Positions 28,365 through 37,228 are shown, counted from the stretch's first letter. The stretch: 64,000 nucleotides of DNA from Salinimonas marina (GCF_015644725.1 NZ_CP064795.1:990501-1054500); one strand, 5' to 3'. Notes: generated by a model not told the origin, from the letters alone. Made by a program: numbers and translations.

Positions 28365-29099
28365 TTAAAACGCCCGATGTGTTTCATCGGGCGTTTGGTA
28401 TTTGAGGGCCAGATGGGGCCGCCTTTCATTAAAGCTTGCCACTGACACCGTAACTATCTTTCTTGCATCCTCTAAATCACTCGACCTGCTAAGCAAGTGC
28501 TCGTTTTTAAAAATAGTAAATTAAAGAGATGGTCTCCACCAATATCAATCTGGCCGCACGCTAGCAAATAGTGAAGTTTTCGTACGCTGATACGTAGCTG
28601 CAGCATCCGCTCCTGGCCGACGAACCTGACAACAATATATTCATGCGCTTCGGGCTTGATACACGAGCACTATGTTGATAGTAGGCTTGACGAGAGACGC
28701 TCAGGAAGCGACAGGCTCGCGCGACAAACATTCCCTTTATCGCTTTTTTACCACGCTGACGCCTAGTCACTTTCGAGTACATTAATCACAGCTTCGAAGG
28801 AATCAGCCTCCATTTTGCTCTCTGCCAATTCTTTTTTTAATACTGTGATTCGCTGTTCAGGAGTGAGTTCTGGTTTGGGATTATCCATCGTATAGCCTCA
28901 ATTAAGTAACAGGGGAGACCGATTTTTTCAATCTAACCGACCATGCTTACGAAGCTAAACTAAAACCGTAGAACGGCCTTGGACCCCATAGTGTTCCTGC
29001 GCCTGCTTATAGTGAATTCTCCTTTTCCATCTGGTCGACAACGGCTAATTTAAAAGCGAGGGAATAATCGCGTTGAGATCTCTTTGTATCTATTTTCAT
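28365..29099 (-). pseudogene. IS3-family transposase remnant
   Basis: Three pieces of one element lie in order on the minus strand. At 29099-29007 is the OrfA start (RDYSLAFKLAVVDQMEKEN), continuing after a frame change as QAQEHYGVQGRSTVLV then LRKHG. At about 28890-28770 are the OrfA end and the OrfB start (VARACRFLSVSRQAYYQH). At about 28440-28365 is the OrfB end FNERRPHLALKYQTPDETHR. The catalytic middle is deleted. Remnants fill most of the 28274-29158 gap; nothing else is seen there. Confidence 0.8.
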
Positions 29100-29158
29100 T
29101 ACACTCTCCACAATAAGTTTGAAAAGTGTCAACGCTATTTAGGATGAGACACAGACAT

Positions 29159-29188
29159 AAAAAAAGCGACCCGGAGGTCGCTTTTTTT
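29159..29188 (-). terminator. Terminator of PEP-CTERM gene 1
   Basis: AAGCGACC-CGGA-GGTCGCTT with a run of seven T after it on the minus strand, 22 bp after the stop. The CGACC...GGTCG stem recurs after most genes of this array. Confidence 0.9.
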
Positions 29189-29209
29189 AAAACTATAAGC
29201 TGCGTATTA

Positions 29210-29965
29210 TTACGACTTACGACGGCTGCTTGCGCCAAGGCCCAACAGACCCAGAGACAATACCGCAATAGTTGAAGGTTCTGGAACATCAAATACTGCG
29301 CTTACATCGCCAGTTACTTGTTGCTCACCTTCAAGAGGAATGTTATCGAAATCACCATCTACACGAACATTCATGTAGAACGGAGTAGGAGATACAAAAT
29401 AAGTATCGCCATCTTCAGTCAGTTCAAAGTCACGGAACATAAAGTCAAACACACCGCCGAAGCCGTATAGCAGACCAACATTCTGTGCAATAGTTTCGCT
29501 AGCACCTAACAGCATATCATCTGAAGTGTTTGCCAAATCTAACGTACCCACATCATTCGCGATGGTGTCTTGATTTTTGTCAAGATACAGCATGAATGAA
29601 CCTGTTTCGGCAGACAAAGAAGCCTGTGCACCACCTGGTCCTGGGATAGTTACATCGCCGGCAGCAGTGAAAGTTGCATACAAGTTGTAGTTAGAGCCGA
29701 TTACCGAACCGATTTGAGAGCTGTTCGCAGTACCGTCGCTACCGAATAACTGATTCATAGAAGCAAACGCTGAAACTGTGAAGCCATCGTTATCATCAAA
29801 GTTGATGATTTCAGTGTAACCGCCATTCAGTTTGTCTGCCTGAACGATTTCACCGCCATATGGAGTTTCATCGATCTCGAAGTCAAGGAAGTCAGCGTGG
29901 CTGGCAAAAGAAGCCGAAAGGCCAACCGTTAGCGCGATAGATTTTACCAATGTTTTAATTTTCAT
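29210..29965 (-). CDS. PEP-CTERM sorting-domain protein, array copy 1
   Basis: 251 residues from ATG 29965 (ribosome site GGAGA just upstream). Signal peptide MKIKTLVKSIALTVGLSASF...SHA, then ADFLDFEIDETPYGGE, the shared core (VQADKLNGGYTEI, SQIGSVIGSNYNLYATF, GFGGVFDFMFRDFEL, SPTPFYMNVRVDGDFD) and the C-terminal sorting signal VPEPSTIAVLSLGLLGLGAS followed by SRRKS: Pro-Glu-Pro box, membrane helix, basic tail. An exosortase would cleave this at the membrane. The mature part has no cysteine. The core recalls, from memory, the flocculation-associated PepA family. It is the most distal gene of nine and has its own promoter and terminator. Confidence 0.92.
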   Translation of the reverse strand: MKIKTLVKSIALTVGLSASFASHADFLDFEIDETPYGGEIVQADKLNGGYTEIINFDDNDGFTVSAFASMNQLFGSDGTANSSQIGSVIGSNYNLYATFTAAGDVTIPGPGGAQASLSAETGSFMLYLDKNQDTIANDVGTLDLANTSDDMLLGASETIAQNVGLLYGFGGVFDFMFRDFELTEDGDTYFVSPTPFYMNVRVDGDFDNIPLEGEQQVTGDVSAVFDVPEPSTIAVLSLGLLGLGASSRRKS

Positions 29966-30018
29966 ACTTTCTCCATATTCCAATTGGAAGAGTTTGACGT
30001 AAACTCTGCTCGTCACTA

Positions 30019-30114
30019 TGCACTTGCAATACCAACTTTATAGGTGGTTGAATCATTCCGATTTTCACGAAACTCAAAAAAAACTGTCCCCGAATGTGTA
30101 AATTACTCTGACAC
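30019..30114 (-). promoter_or_regulatory. Sigma-54 promoter and upstream palindrome of array copy 1
   Basis: Minus strand TGGTATTGCAAGTGCA (30034-30019) fits the -24/-12 pattern TGGYAY-N5-NTGCA with exact spacing. The shared palindrome GTGTAAATTACTCTGACAC is at 30096-30114 on the plus strand, its centre 73 bp upstream of the -24 GG. An activator bound there would contact sigma-54 polymerase. Confidence 0.8.
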
Positions 30115-30401
30115 TAATTTGTTTAATAAATGACCTAAAAGGTGTATCTGGCCGCTTTTTGTCCCCGCCGGCATTTGCTGGTTTTAGTTTGCTTCTGACT
30201 AAATGGGCTGAGTGGCGGATGTTGTGGCACTTTTTTCTGAGCAATTCGTACTGTTTGGTATGCAGAATCATAAAAGGTATTGTAAAAAATACCATTTGAG
30301 TCGGCTTTAACCGAGCTTGAAGCTGCCAGAGGAAAGAATTTTCCTGAGTTAGAATGGGTAGAATGTCGGGAGGGTACCTGATTGTCAGGCACTTAGAATA
30401 G
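30115..30401. other. Spacer between array copies 1 and 2
   Basis: Apart from the promoter and palindrome of copy 1 at its left end and the terminator of copy 2 at its right end, no gene or structured element was seen. It contains one plus-strand and one minus-strand chance frame without family resemblance. Confidence 0.5.
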
Positions 30402-30428
30402 AAAAGCGACCCAGAGGGCCGCTTTTAA
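30402..30428 (-). terminator. Terminator of PEP-CTERM gene 2
   Basis: AAAAGCG-ACCCAGAGGGC-CGCTTTT: a less perfect version of the array terminator, followed by a T-rich stretch on the minus strand. Confidence 0.7.
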
Positions 30429-30450
30429 AATTGCTGATTCTAACTGATCT

Positions 30451-31203
30451 TTATGATTTACGACGACTGGTGGCACCGAGCCCTAACAAACCCAAAGACA
30501 AAATTGCAATGGTAGAAGGCTCAGGAATGAATACCGCACTCACATCACCGGTGATAGTTTGCTCACCTTCCAGTGGGATAGTATCAAAGTCTCCATCAAC
30601 ATTTACGTACATGTAAAATGGGGTGGGCGAAACAAAATAGGTATCGCCATCGCCGGTTAATTCAAAGTCTTTGAAAATAAAGTCAAATACCCCACCAAAG
30701 CCAAACAGTAGGCCTACATTGGAACCGATAGAAGTGCTTGAGCCTAGTTCCAGGTCATCCCCGGTATTGGCTAGATCCAGCGTGGCCACATCATTTGGGG
30801 TGGTATCCTGATTCGCATCGAGCCATAGGGTGAAAGAACCAGAGTTTGCCGATAGCGAAGAGTCGGAACCCTGCTCTCCAGGAGTCATTACGGTACCTGC
30901 AGCGGTAAAGGTCGCGTATAGGTTATAATTGGCCCCGATGACGGAACCAATCTGGGAGCTATTGGCCGAACCGTCATTGCCAAATAGTTGATTCATAGAA
31001 GCAAATGCGGAAACAGTGAAGCCACCTTCGCCATCAAAGTTGATGATTTCAGTATAACCGCCGTTCAGTTTATCAGCGGTGATAACTTCACCACCGTAAG
31101 GGGTTTCATCGACCTGGAAATCCAGGAAATCAGCATGGCTGGCAAAAGAAGCAGCAAGACCCGCCGTTAAAGCTAGAGTTTTTACTATAGAAGTGATTTT
31201 CAT
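30451..31203 (-). CDS. PEP-CTERM sorting-domain protein, array copy 2
   Basis: 250 residues from ATG 31203, chosen because GGAGA lies five bases upstream, whereas the ATG at 31209 would overlap that site. Signal peptide ends ASFASHA-DFLDFQVDETPYGGE. The core matches its neighbours with ENQ-to-SLWLDANQDTTPND changes and FGFGGVFDFIFKDFELTGDG. Sorting signal IPEPSTIAILSLGLLGLGAT plus SRRKS. Predicted to be secreted and anchored, then processed by an exosortase. Monocistronic: own sigma-54 promoter and terminator. Confidence 0.92.
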   Translation of the reverse strand: MKITSIVKTLALTAGLAASFASHADFLDFQVDETPYGGEVITADKLNGGYTEIINFDGEGGFTVSAFASMNQLFGNDGSANSSQIGSVIGANYNLYATFTAAGTVMTPGEQGSDSSLSANSGSFTLWLDANQDTTPNDVATLDLANTGDDLELGSSTSIGSNVGLLFGFGGVFDFIFKDFELTGDGDTYFVSPTPFYMYVNVDGDFDTIPLEGEQTITGDVSAVFIPEPSTIAILSLGLLGLGATSRRKS

Positions 31204-31258
31204 CGCCATCTCCATATATCTATTTAAGTCGACTTCCAAGAAGCCGTATTAAAGATGT

Positions 31259-31342
31259 TGCATTAGCGGTGCCATTATTTAAGTGGTTAAATTTTAACCG
31301 CTTTATTTTTGAGAAATTCACGAGTGTAAAGAAATTTGACAC
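31259..31342 (-). promoter_or_regulatory. Sigma-54 promoter and upstream palindrome of array copy 2
   Basis: TGGCACCGCTAATGCA on the minus strand (31274-31259) is a near-consensus -24/-12 element. GTGTAAAGAAATTTGACAC at 31324-31342 is the shared palindrome, centred 61 bp upstream of the -24 GG. Confidence 0.88.
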
Positions 31343-31530
31343 TTTGAGAGGAAGGAGCCCATTGGCAAGCTCTGTAACACAGCGTCAGTACGGCGTTATC
31401 AAGCGTCTGAGGAGTAGGTAAGAAAAGTTTCAGGCTATATTTTTATCTCGTGTTATAGATTGGATGGCCTGGATAAATGCTGTATGGATGTATCTTCTTA
31501 GTTTTGTCTGTTTTGTTTATGACAAAAGCA
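31343..31530. other. Spacer between array copies 2 and 3
   Basis: No gene seen between the palindrome of copy 2 and the terminator hairpin of copy 3. Confidence 0.5.
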
Positions 31531-31550
31531 AGGTGACTTCCCTGTCACCT
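31531..31550 (-). terminator. Terminator of PEP-CTERM gene 3
   Basis: AGGTGAC-TTCCCT-GTCACCT, followed by TGCTTTTGTC on the minus strand. This stem differs from the CGACC stem of most other copies, and its T run is weaker. Confidence 0.6.
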
Positions 31551-31582
31551 ATGTTGCTATAGTTTACCAAAAGCAGAGCCGA

Positions 31583-32335
31583 TTAAGATTTACGGCGTTT
31601 GGTAGCGCCTAACCCTAGTAAGCCGAGCGAAAGTACTGCTAATGTGGCTGGCTCTGGAACAAATACTGCACTTACATCACCGGTCAATATCTGATTGCCT
31701 TCTAAATCAAGCTCATCAAAATCACCATCTACGGTTACCATCATATAAAATGGAGTAGGTGACACAAAGTACTCTTCGCCATCCTCGGTTAATTCGAATT
31801 CATTGAACATAAAGTCGAACACCCCGCCAAATGGATACAGCAGACCAATATTCTGAGCAATTGAGCTACTGCCGCCCAGTTCTATATCATCACCTGTACC
31901 ACTTAAGGTCAAAGAAGCCAGGTCTGTGTAGGTCGTATCCTGGTCATCATCAAGATAAAGGGTAAAAGAGCCTGAGTCGGCTGACAGTGAAGCAATTGAT
32001 CCCATTACACCCGGACTCGTTACGGTACCGCTAGCGGTGAAGGTTGCATAAAGATTATAGTTAGCACCAATAACCGAACCAATTTGAGAGCTGTTGGCGG
32101 TACCATCATTACCAAATAGCTGGTTCATTGAGGCAAATGCAGCAACGGTAAAGTTGCCTTCATCATCAAATTCGATATATTCAACGTAGCCACCGTTCAA
32201 TTTATCGGCGGTAACAACATCACCATCATAAGGCGTTTCATCAACCTCAAAGTCCATAAAACTGGCGTGACTGGCAAATGCAGCTGCAATGCCTGCGGAT
32301 AGAGCTAAAGATTTTATAAGCGTATTAAATTTCAT
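31583..32335 (-). CDS. PEP-CTERM sorting-domain protein, array copy 3 (acidic variant)
   Basis: 250 residues from ATG 32335 with GGAGA upstream. Signal peptide MKFNTLIKSLALSAGIAAAF then SHA. The mature part starts SFMDFEVDETPYDGDV and is more acidic than other copies (YIEFDDEGNFTV, LYLDDDQDTTYTD, NEFELTEDGEEYF, VDGDFDELDLEGNQ). Sorting signal VPEPATLAVLSLGLLGLGAT plus KRRKS. The acidic shift suggests a different partner or salt-exposed role, which is inference. Own promoter and terminator. Confidence 0.92.
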   Translation of the reverse strand: MKFNTLIKSLALSAGIAAAFASHASFMDFEVDETPYDGDVVTADKLNGGYVEYIEFDDEGNFTVAAFASMNQLFGNDGTANSSQIGSVIGANYNLYATFTASGTVTSPGVMGSIASLSADSGSFTLYLDDDQDTTYTDLASLTLSGTGDDIELGGSSSIAQNIGLLYPFGGVFDFMFNEFELTEDGEEYFVSPTPFYMMVTVDGDFDELDLEGNQILTGDVSAVFVPEPATLAVLSLGLLGLGATKRRKS

Positions 32336-32390
32336 GACCATCTCCGTATTCCAGTGTGGGGAGCATTAGATATGTGCTCACTAATACTAT

Positions 32391-32474
32391 TGCATTAGAA
32401 GTGCCAACCTGTAAGTGAATGATTTATAGTCTGTTTAAAAATCAACCAGGTATTTGTGTAAAAAAAGCAGACGT
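32391..32474 (-). promoter_or_regulatory. Sigma-54 promoter and degenerate palindrome of array copy 3
   Basis: TGGCACTTCTAATGCA on the minus strand (32406-32391) is a consensus -24/-12 element. At 32456-32474 GTGTAAAAAAAGCAGACGT keeps the left half of the shared palindrome but its right half is degenerate. Centre 61 bp from the -24 GG. Confidence 0.82.
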
Positions 32475-32844
32475 CTGACCCCGTTTTTTTATTAGAAAAA
32501 TAGACTAAAGGCTAAAGTCAATTATTAGCGTCCTGGAACATCCGCAGGCTTCGACAAACCGCAAAAATTGAATTGATGCTGAATAAGAAACCGCGTTAGA
32601 TGATATTTGGCGAAAGGTTTGCTGCCCGAGGGTAATAACAACAGATACAGGAGAGTGCAACGTGAGCCTGGATTAAAAAGTGAGTCTGGTTAATAAAGAT
32701 AATGCTTGTTTATAGCGCCATGCATAACCAAGACAGGGGCAACATCACCAGCCGATGTGAATAGCTCACCCTATGGGACCTCTTGTTGTTGAGCGCTTTG
32801 ACAACAACTGCAGGTTAAAAGCTTTATTTGTAGCTTGTACAAAA
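32475..32844. other. Spacer between array copies 3 and 4
   Basis: The longest spacer of the array, about 370 bp. I see no gene, IS end or repeat in it. Confidence 0.5.
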
Positions 32845-32866
32845 AAGGCGACCCGAAGGTCGCCTT
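32845..32866 (-). terminator. Terminator of PEP-CTERM gene 4
   Basis: AAGGCGACC-CGAA-GGTCGCCTT, followed by TTTTTTG on the minus strand. Confidence 0.9.
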
Positions 32867-32889
32867 AATATTCATTTGCTGACGTAAAA

Positions 32890-33645
32890 TTATGCTTTAC
32901 GACGGCTGCTGGCACCAAGACCTAATAGGCCTAAAGCCAAAACCGCTATGGTTGAAGGCTCTGGTACCTCAAATACTGCACTTACGTCACCAGTAACCAG
33001 CTGATCACCTTGCAGTGGAATATTATCAAAATCGCCGTCTACACGAACGTTCATGTAGAAAGGCGTTGGAGAAACAAAATAAGTATCGCCGTCTGCTGTC
33101 AGTTCAAAGTCACGGAACAAAAAGTCAAACACACCACCGAAGCCATACAACAAGCCTACGTTTTGCGCCAGGTTATCACTTGAACCCAACAGTTTATCAT
33201 CTGAAGTATTGGACAAAACTGACGGCGCACCAACATCAGCAGTGGTATCCTGGTTTTCGTCCAGATACAAAGAGAATGAACCCGAGTCTGCCGACAACGA
33301 CGAATTAGCACCTTGCTCTCCAGGCGTCATCACAGATCCAGTTGCTGAGAATGTGGCATAAAGGTTGTAGTTTGCACCGATTACAGAACCAATCTGAGAG
33401 CTATTAGCAGAGCCGTCGTTACCAAAAAGCTGATTCATAGACGCGAACGCAGTGGCGGTAAAGTTACCAGCGCCATCAAAACTTAACAATTCGAAATAAC
33501 CGCCGTTTAGTTTATCAGCAGTGATCACTTCGCCACCGTATGGGGTTTCATCGATCTGGAAGTCCAGAAAGTCGGCTTGGCTAGAAAAAGATGCTGCGAT
33601 ACCAGCAGTTAATGCTAAAGATTTTACTAATGTTTTAAGTTTCAA
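32890..33645 (-). CDS. PEP-CTERM sorting-domain protein, array copy 4, TTG start
   Basis: 251 residues. By alignment with copies 5 and 7 the start is TTG at 33645: those have GGAGTACGGAATATGAAACTT where this copy has GGGGTACGGAACTTGAAACTT, so both the ribosome site and the ATG are changed. Signal peptide then SSQADFLDFQIDETPYGGE; core as in neighbours, with GGYFELLSFDGAGNF and DENQDTTADVGAPSV unique to it. Sorting signal VPEPSTIAVLALGLLGLGAS plus SRRKA. Expected to be translated more weakly than its neighbours. Confidence 0.9.
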   Translation of the reverse strand: MKLKTLVKSLALTAGIAASFSSQADFLDFQIDETPYGGEVITADKLNGGYFELLSFDGAGNFTATAFASMNQLFGNDGSANSSQIGSVIGANYNLYATFSATGSVMTPGEQGANSSLSADSGSFSLYLDENQDTTADVGAPSVLSNTSDDKLLGSSDNLAQNVGLLYGFGGVFDFLFRDFELTADGDTYFVSPTPFYMNVRVDGDFDNIPLQGDQLVTGDVSAVFEVPEPSTIAVLALGLLGLGASSRRKA

Positions 33646-33702
33646 GTTCCGTACCCCAATTTCGAATAAGTATGAAGCTTCAGTAAGCCTCTGGCATGAC
33701 AT

Positions 33703-33786
33703 TGCAATTGGCGAGCCATATTGCAACTTCTTGAATTTGTTAAAAATCAACGTAAGGTTTAGGTGGTGTGTAAATTTTGTTGACAC
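33703..33786 (-). promoter_or_regulatory. Sigma-54 promoter and upstream palindrome of array copy 4
   Basis: TGGCTCGCCAATTGCA on the minus strand (33718-33703) fits the -24/-12 consensus. GTGTAAATTTTGTTGACAC at 33768-33786 is the best palindrome of the set, centred 61 bp upstream of the -24 GG. Confidence 0.88.
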
Positions 33787-34029
33787 TTTAGTAGTGGGTG
33801 TACGCGTTGTTATAAACCACAGGAAGGTACTCTGATTGTCAGTAAACCGGCCCTGCAAATTTTTGGCTTTCCGGATATGGGGATTACTTGTAGCGAAATA
33901 GAAAGGAACATCGCTTCTTAATATTATTAAGTATTTAGCGGTCGTACGATGGTGACTTTGTTACTGCTAAGCGGAAAAGAATCGTTTTTCGCTTGCTAAT
34001 TCTGTTTAAGAAACTAATTTGTGATATAC

Positions 34030-34060
34030 AAAAAAGACGACCCGAAGGTCGCCTTTTTTA
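34030..34060 (-). terminator. Terminator of PEP-CTERM gene 5
   Basis: AAAGACGACC-CGAA-GGTCGCCTTT with flanking A and T runs, 18 bp after the stop on the minus strand; matches the terminator of copy 7 closely. Confidence 0.9.
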
Positions 34061-34078
34061 TTTATAGCGGGCGTAAAA

Positions 34079-34834
34079 TTAAGATTTACGACGGCTGGTA
34101 GCGCCAAGACCTAACAGGCCTAAAGACAGTACCGCAATAGTTGATGGCTCTGGTACATCAAATACCGCACTGACATCACCCGTTACTTGTTGCTGGCCTT
34201 CCAGAGGAATGGTGTCAAAATCACCGTCTACACGAACACTCATGTAGAAAGGCGTAGGAGATACAAAGTAGGTATCGCCCTGTGCAGTCAGTTCGAAGTC
34301 ACGGAACATGAAATCAAACACCCCACCGAAGCCATACAACAGACCGACATTTTGTGCCAGGTTGTCACTTGAACCTAACAGCATGTCATCTGAGGTGTTA
34401 GCCAAATCTAATGTGGCTACGTCGTTCGCCGTGGTGTCCTGATTGGCATCAAGGAACAAAGAGAACGAACCAGACTCTGCTGACAATGATGAGTTAGAAC
34501 CCATTGCGCCCGGAGTCATTACGGTACCGGTAGCAGAGAATGTGGCATACAGGTTGTAGTTAGCACCGATAACAGAACCAATCTGTGAGCTGTTGGCTGT
34601 GCCGTCGTTACCAAAAAGTTGGTTCATTGACGCAAATGCAGTAGCAGTGAAGTTACCGGCATCGTCAAAGTTAATGATTTCAGTGTAACCGCCATTCAGT
34701 TTATCAGCAGTGATCACTTCACCACCATAAGGAGTTTCATCAATCTGAAAATCCAGAAAATCAGCGTGGCTAGAAAAAGATGCTGCGATACCCGCGGTCA
34801 GTGCTAAAGATTTTACTAATGTTTTAAGTTTCAT
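34079..34834 (-). CDS. PEP-CTERM sorting-domain protein, array copy 5
   Basis: 251 residues from ATG 34834 with GGAG eight bases upstream. Signal peptide MKLKTLVKSLALTAGIAASF then SSHA. Core has DFQIDETPYGGEVITADKL, SQIGSVIGANYNLYATFSAT, LGSSDNLAQNVGLLYGFGG and SPTPFYMSVRVDGDFD; sorting signal VPEPSTIAVLSLGLLGLGAT plus SRRKS. It is nearly identical to copy 7, differing at only about five residues (AQGD against EDGD, EGQQQV against EGEQTV). Similarity extends into both flanks, so one is a recent copy of the other. Confidence 0.93.
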   Translation of the reverse strand: MKLKTLVKSLALTAGIAASFSSHADFLDFQIDETPYGGEVITADKLNGGYTEIINFDDAGNFTATAFASMNQLFGNDGTANSSQIGSVIGANYNLYATFSATGTVMTPGAMGSNSSLSAESGSFSLFLDANQDTTANDVATLDLANTSDDMLLGSSDNLAQNVGLLYGFGGVFDFMFRDFELTAQGDTYFVSPTPFYMSVRVDGDFDTIPLEGQQQVTGDVSAVFDVPEPSTIAVLSLGLLGLGATSRRKS

Positions 34835-34894
34835 ATTCCGTACTCCATATTCCAATTAAGAGTGAAGCTTCAGTAAGCCTCTGACCTAAGATAT

Positions 34895-34978
34895 TGCAGC
34901 AAGCGTGCCAACATATAAATCATTGATATACGGTTAAATTAAGATCTGATCTAAATGCCGTGTTAAATTTGTCGACAG
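34895..34978 (-). promoter_or_regulatory. Sigma-54 promoter and upstream palindrome of array copy 5
   Basis: TGGCACGCTTGCTGCA on the minus strand (34910-34895) is a consensus -24/-12 element. GTGTTAAATTTGTCGACAG at 34960-34978 is the palindrome with one insertion-like change; centre 61 bp upstream of the -24 GG. Confidence 0.86.
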
Positions 34979-35287
34979 ATTCAGGGTCAAAGTTATTTGG
35001 TTATGTAAAACCCTGTATTTATACACTTTAATGCGTGGAGATGAGTGGATAAGTCGTGGGGGCTGACATCTTTGGCGTGCAATAACCTTGCAAAAAGAAT
35101 TGAACAAGGATTACGTTAAAGCGTAAGAACGATGCTGGGTGATGTTGGGTAAAAGGGAGCTGCGGGGAAACAACAGTAGGCGAGTGTAAATCTGTAGCTG
35201 GCCAGGCTGGTTTAAGCACTATCTACTTAGGAAGGTTTGAACAAAAATCTATCTGGACGGTCGTATTTGCTCGTCTTTTGTCTCTGC
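34979..35287. other. Spacer between array copies 5 and 6
   Basis: About 310 bp without a recognisable gene. The first 40 bp, next to the copy 5 palindrome, are shared with the equivalent place upstream of copy 7. Confidence 0.5.
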
Positions 35288-35317
35288 AAAAAAAGGCGAC
35301 CCGATGGTCGCCTTTTT
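35288..35317 (-). terminator. Terminator of PEP-CTERM gene 6
   Basis: AAAGGCGACC-CGAT-GGTCGCCTTT with T run on the minus strand, 19 bp after the stop. Confidence 0.9.
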
Positions 35318-35336
35318 CAATTGTGCGCGTGTAAAA

Positions 35337-36098
35337 TTATGCTTTACGACGGCTGGTCGCGCCAAGGCCAAGAAGACCTAACGCCAGTACTGCGATAGTT
35401 GAGGGCTCTGGTACATCGGCAACAAATACGGCGCTAAGGTCACCGGTTACCTGTTGCTGGCCAGCCAGAGGGATGGTGTCGAAATCACCATCGATATTAA
35501 CGGTCATATAAAAAGGCGTTGGAGATACAAAATAAGTATCGCCGTCAGCGGTTAGTGTGAAGTCATTAAAAATGAAATCAAACACACCACCAAAACCGTA
35601 CAACAAGCCTACATTTTCAGCCAAAGAGGTGCTGAAACCCAGCATTCTATCATCTGCAGTATTTGCTAAGGTCAACGACGCGACATCAGTAGCCACGGTA
35701 TCGCGGTTCTGATCAAGATAGAGTGAGAAAGAACCACTATCAGCAGACAACGAAGCGTTTGAGCCCATGACACCAGGGGTCATTACCGTCCCTGTCGCCG
35801 TGAATGTTGCGTACAGATTATACTGAGCGCCAAGCAAAGAACCAATCTGAGAGCCGTTGGCGGTACCATCGTTGCCAAACAATTGGTTCATCGAGGCAAA
35901 TGCTGAAGCAGTGAAATTACCTGCATCATCAAAAGTAAGAATTTCGGTATAGCCGCCATTTAGTTTATCCGCAGTCACGACTTCACCACCGTACGGGGTT
36001 TCGTCAACTGAAAAATCTAAAAAGTCAGCGTGGCTAGCAAAAGAAGCAGCAAGACCAGCAGTAAGCGCTAAAGATTTTACTAACGATTTAATTTTCAT
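35337..36098 (-). CDS. PEP-CTERM sorting-domain protein, array copy 6
   Basis: 253 residues from ATG 36098. The ribosome site is weaker than in neighbours (GGAAAAA well upstream, no GGAG). Signal peptide MKIKSLVKSLALTAGLAASF then SHA; the mature part begins DFLDFSVDETPYGGEVVTADK. SQIGSLLGAQYNLYATFTAT and DQNRDTVATDVASLTLAN distinguish it. Sorting signal VPEPSTIAVLALGLLGLGAT plus SRRKA, preceded by an extra ADV. Own terminator and sigma-54 promoter of the long-spacing class. Confidence 0.92.
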   Translation of the reverse strand: MKIKSLVKSLALTAGLAASFASHADFLDFSVDETPYGGEVVTADKLNGGYTEILTFDDAGNFTASAFASMNQLFGNDGTANGSQIGSLLGAQYNLYATFTATGTVMTPGVMGSNASLSADSGSFSLYLDQNRDTVATDVASLTLANTADDRMLGFSTSLAENVGLLYGFGGVFDFIFNDFTLTADGDTYFVSPTPFYMTVNIDGDFDTIPLAGQQQVTGDLSAVFVADVPEPSTIAVLALGLLGLGATSRRKA

Positions 36099-36152
36099 AA
36101 AGGGTATTTTTCCAATTAAGGTAAGGGGCTTCCATAAGCCGCTCAAGTTATT

Positions 36153-36247
36153 AGCACTTTATATGCCAAAATTTAACCTGTTGAATTTTGAGCTGATATA
36201 GCTCGACGCAATATTGAGGCCATAACAAGTGTAAAGAAACATGACAG
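36153..36247 (-). promoter_or_regulatory. Sigma-54 promoter and upstream palindrome of array copy 6
   Basis: TGGCATATAAAGTGCT on the minus strand (36168-36153) matches -24/-12 with exact spacing. GTGTAAAGAAACATGACAG at 36229-36247 is the palindrome, centred 72 bp upstream of the -24 GG. Confidence 0.82.
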
Positions 36248-36422
36248 TTTCAAGGTTACTTTTGCTGAAGAAAGGCCAATACTTCAAACACACTTTGTTT
36301 TTGCGGACCAGGCTTTTAAAGCGGTTGGTATTGCATAGCAAGAAATTCAGTGCTTTCTGTTTATAAAATAGTGTTGCTGATAGCGGAGATAAAGTGGGGG
36401 GCAAGGTGATACAAAAGGTAAT

Positions 36423-36453
36423 AAAAAAAGACGACCCGAAGGTCGCCTTTTTT
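36423..36453 (-). terminator. Terminator of PEP-CTERM gene 7
   Basis: AAAGACGACC-CGAA-GGTCGCCTTT with flanking A and T runs; same stem as after copy 5. Confidence 0.9.
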
Positions 36454-36472
36454 ATTTATAGCGGGCGTAAAG

Positions 36473-37228
36473 TTAAGATTTACGACGGCTGGTAGCGCCA
36501 AGACCTAACAGGCCTAAAGACAGTACCGCAATGGTTGATGGCTCTGGTACATCAAATACCGCACTGACATCACCCGTTACTGTTTGCTCACCTTCCAGAG
36601 GAATGGTGTCAAAATCACCGTCTACACGAACACTCATGTAGAAAGGCGTAGGTGATACAAAGTAGGTATCGCCATCTTCTGTCAGTTCGAAGTCACGGAA
36701 CATGAAATCAAACACCCCACCGAAGCCATACAACAGACCGACATTTTGTGCAAGGTTGTCACTTGAACCTAACAGCATGTCGTCTGAGGTGTTAGCCAGG
36801 TCTAATGTGGCTACGTCGTTCGCCGTGGTGTCCTGATTGGCATCAAGGAACAAAGAGAACGAACCAGACTCTGCTGACAATGATGAGTTAGAACCCATTG
36901 CGCCCGGCGTCATTACGGTACCGGTAGCAGAGAATGTGGCATACAGGTTGTAGTTAGCACCGATAACAGAACCAATCTGTGAGCTGTTGGCTGTGCCGTC
37001 GTTACCAAAAAGCTGGTTCATTGACGCAAATGCAGTAGCAGTGAAGTTACCGGCATCGTCAAAGTTAATGATTTCAGTGTAACCGCCATTCAGTTTATCA
37101 GCAGTAATTACTTCACCACCATAAGGAGTTTCATCAATCTGAAAATCCAGAAAATCAGCGTGGCTAGAAAAAGAAGCTGCGATACCCGCGGTAAGTGCTA
37201 AAGATTTTACTAATGTTTTAAGTTTCAT
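36473..37228 (-). CDS. PEP-CTERM sorting-domain protein, array copy 7
   Basis: 251 residues from ATG 37228 with GGAG eight bases upstream. Almost a duplicate of copy 5: identical signal peptide and core, with EDGDTYF and PLEGEQTVTGD instead of AQGDTYF and PLEGQQQVTGD. Sorting signal VPEPSTIAVLSLGLLGLGAT plus SRRKS. The shared tract runs from the terminator through the gene, the promoter and the upstream palindrome, close to 1 kb. Selection for dosage or recent gene conversion could explain it. Confidence 0.93.
   Translation of the reverse strand: MKLKTLVKSLALTAGIAASFSSHADFLDFQIDETPYGGEVITADKLNGGYTEIINFDDAGNFTATAFASMNQLFGNDGTANSSQIGSVIGANYNLYATFSATGTVMTPGAMGSNSSLSAESGSFSLFLDANQDTTANDVATLDLANTSDDMLLGSSDNLAQNVGLLYGFGGVFDFMFRDFELTEDGDTYFVSPTPFYMSVRVDGDFDTIPLEGEQTVTGDVSAVFDVPEPSTIAVLSLGLLGLGATSRRKS

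Noticed and set aside
29126..29144. GTGTCAA-N5-TTTAGGA, half of the array palindrome, within the IS3 remnant
   Set aside because: Only one half matches, orientation is opposite and no -24/-12 element is near.
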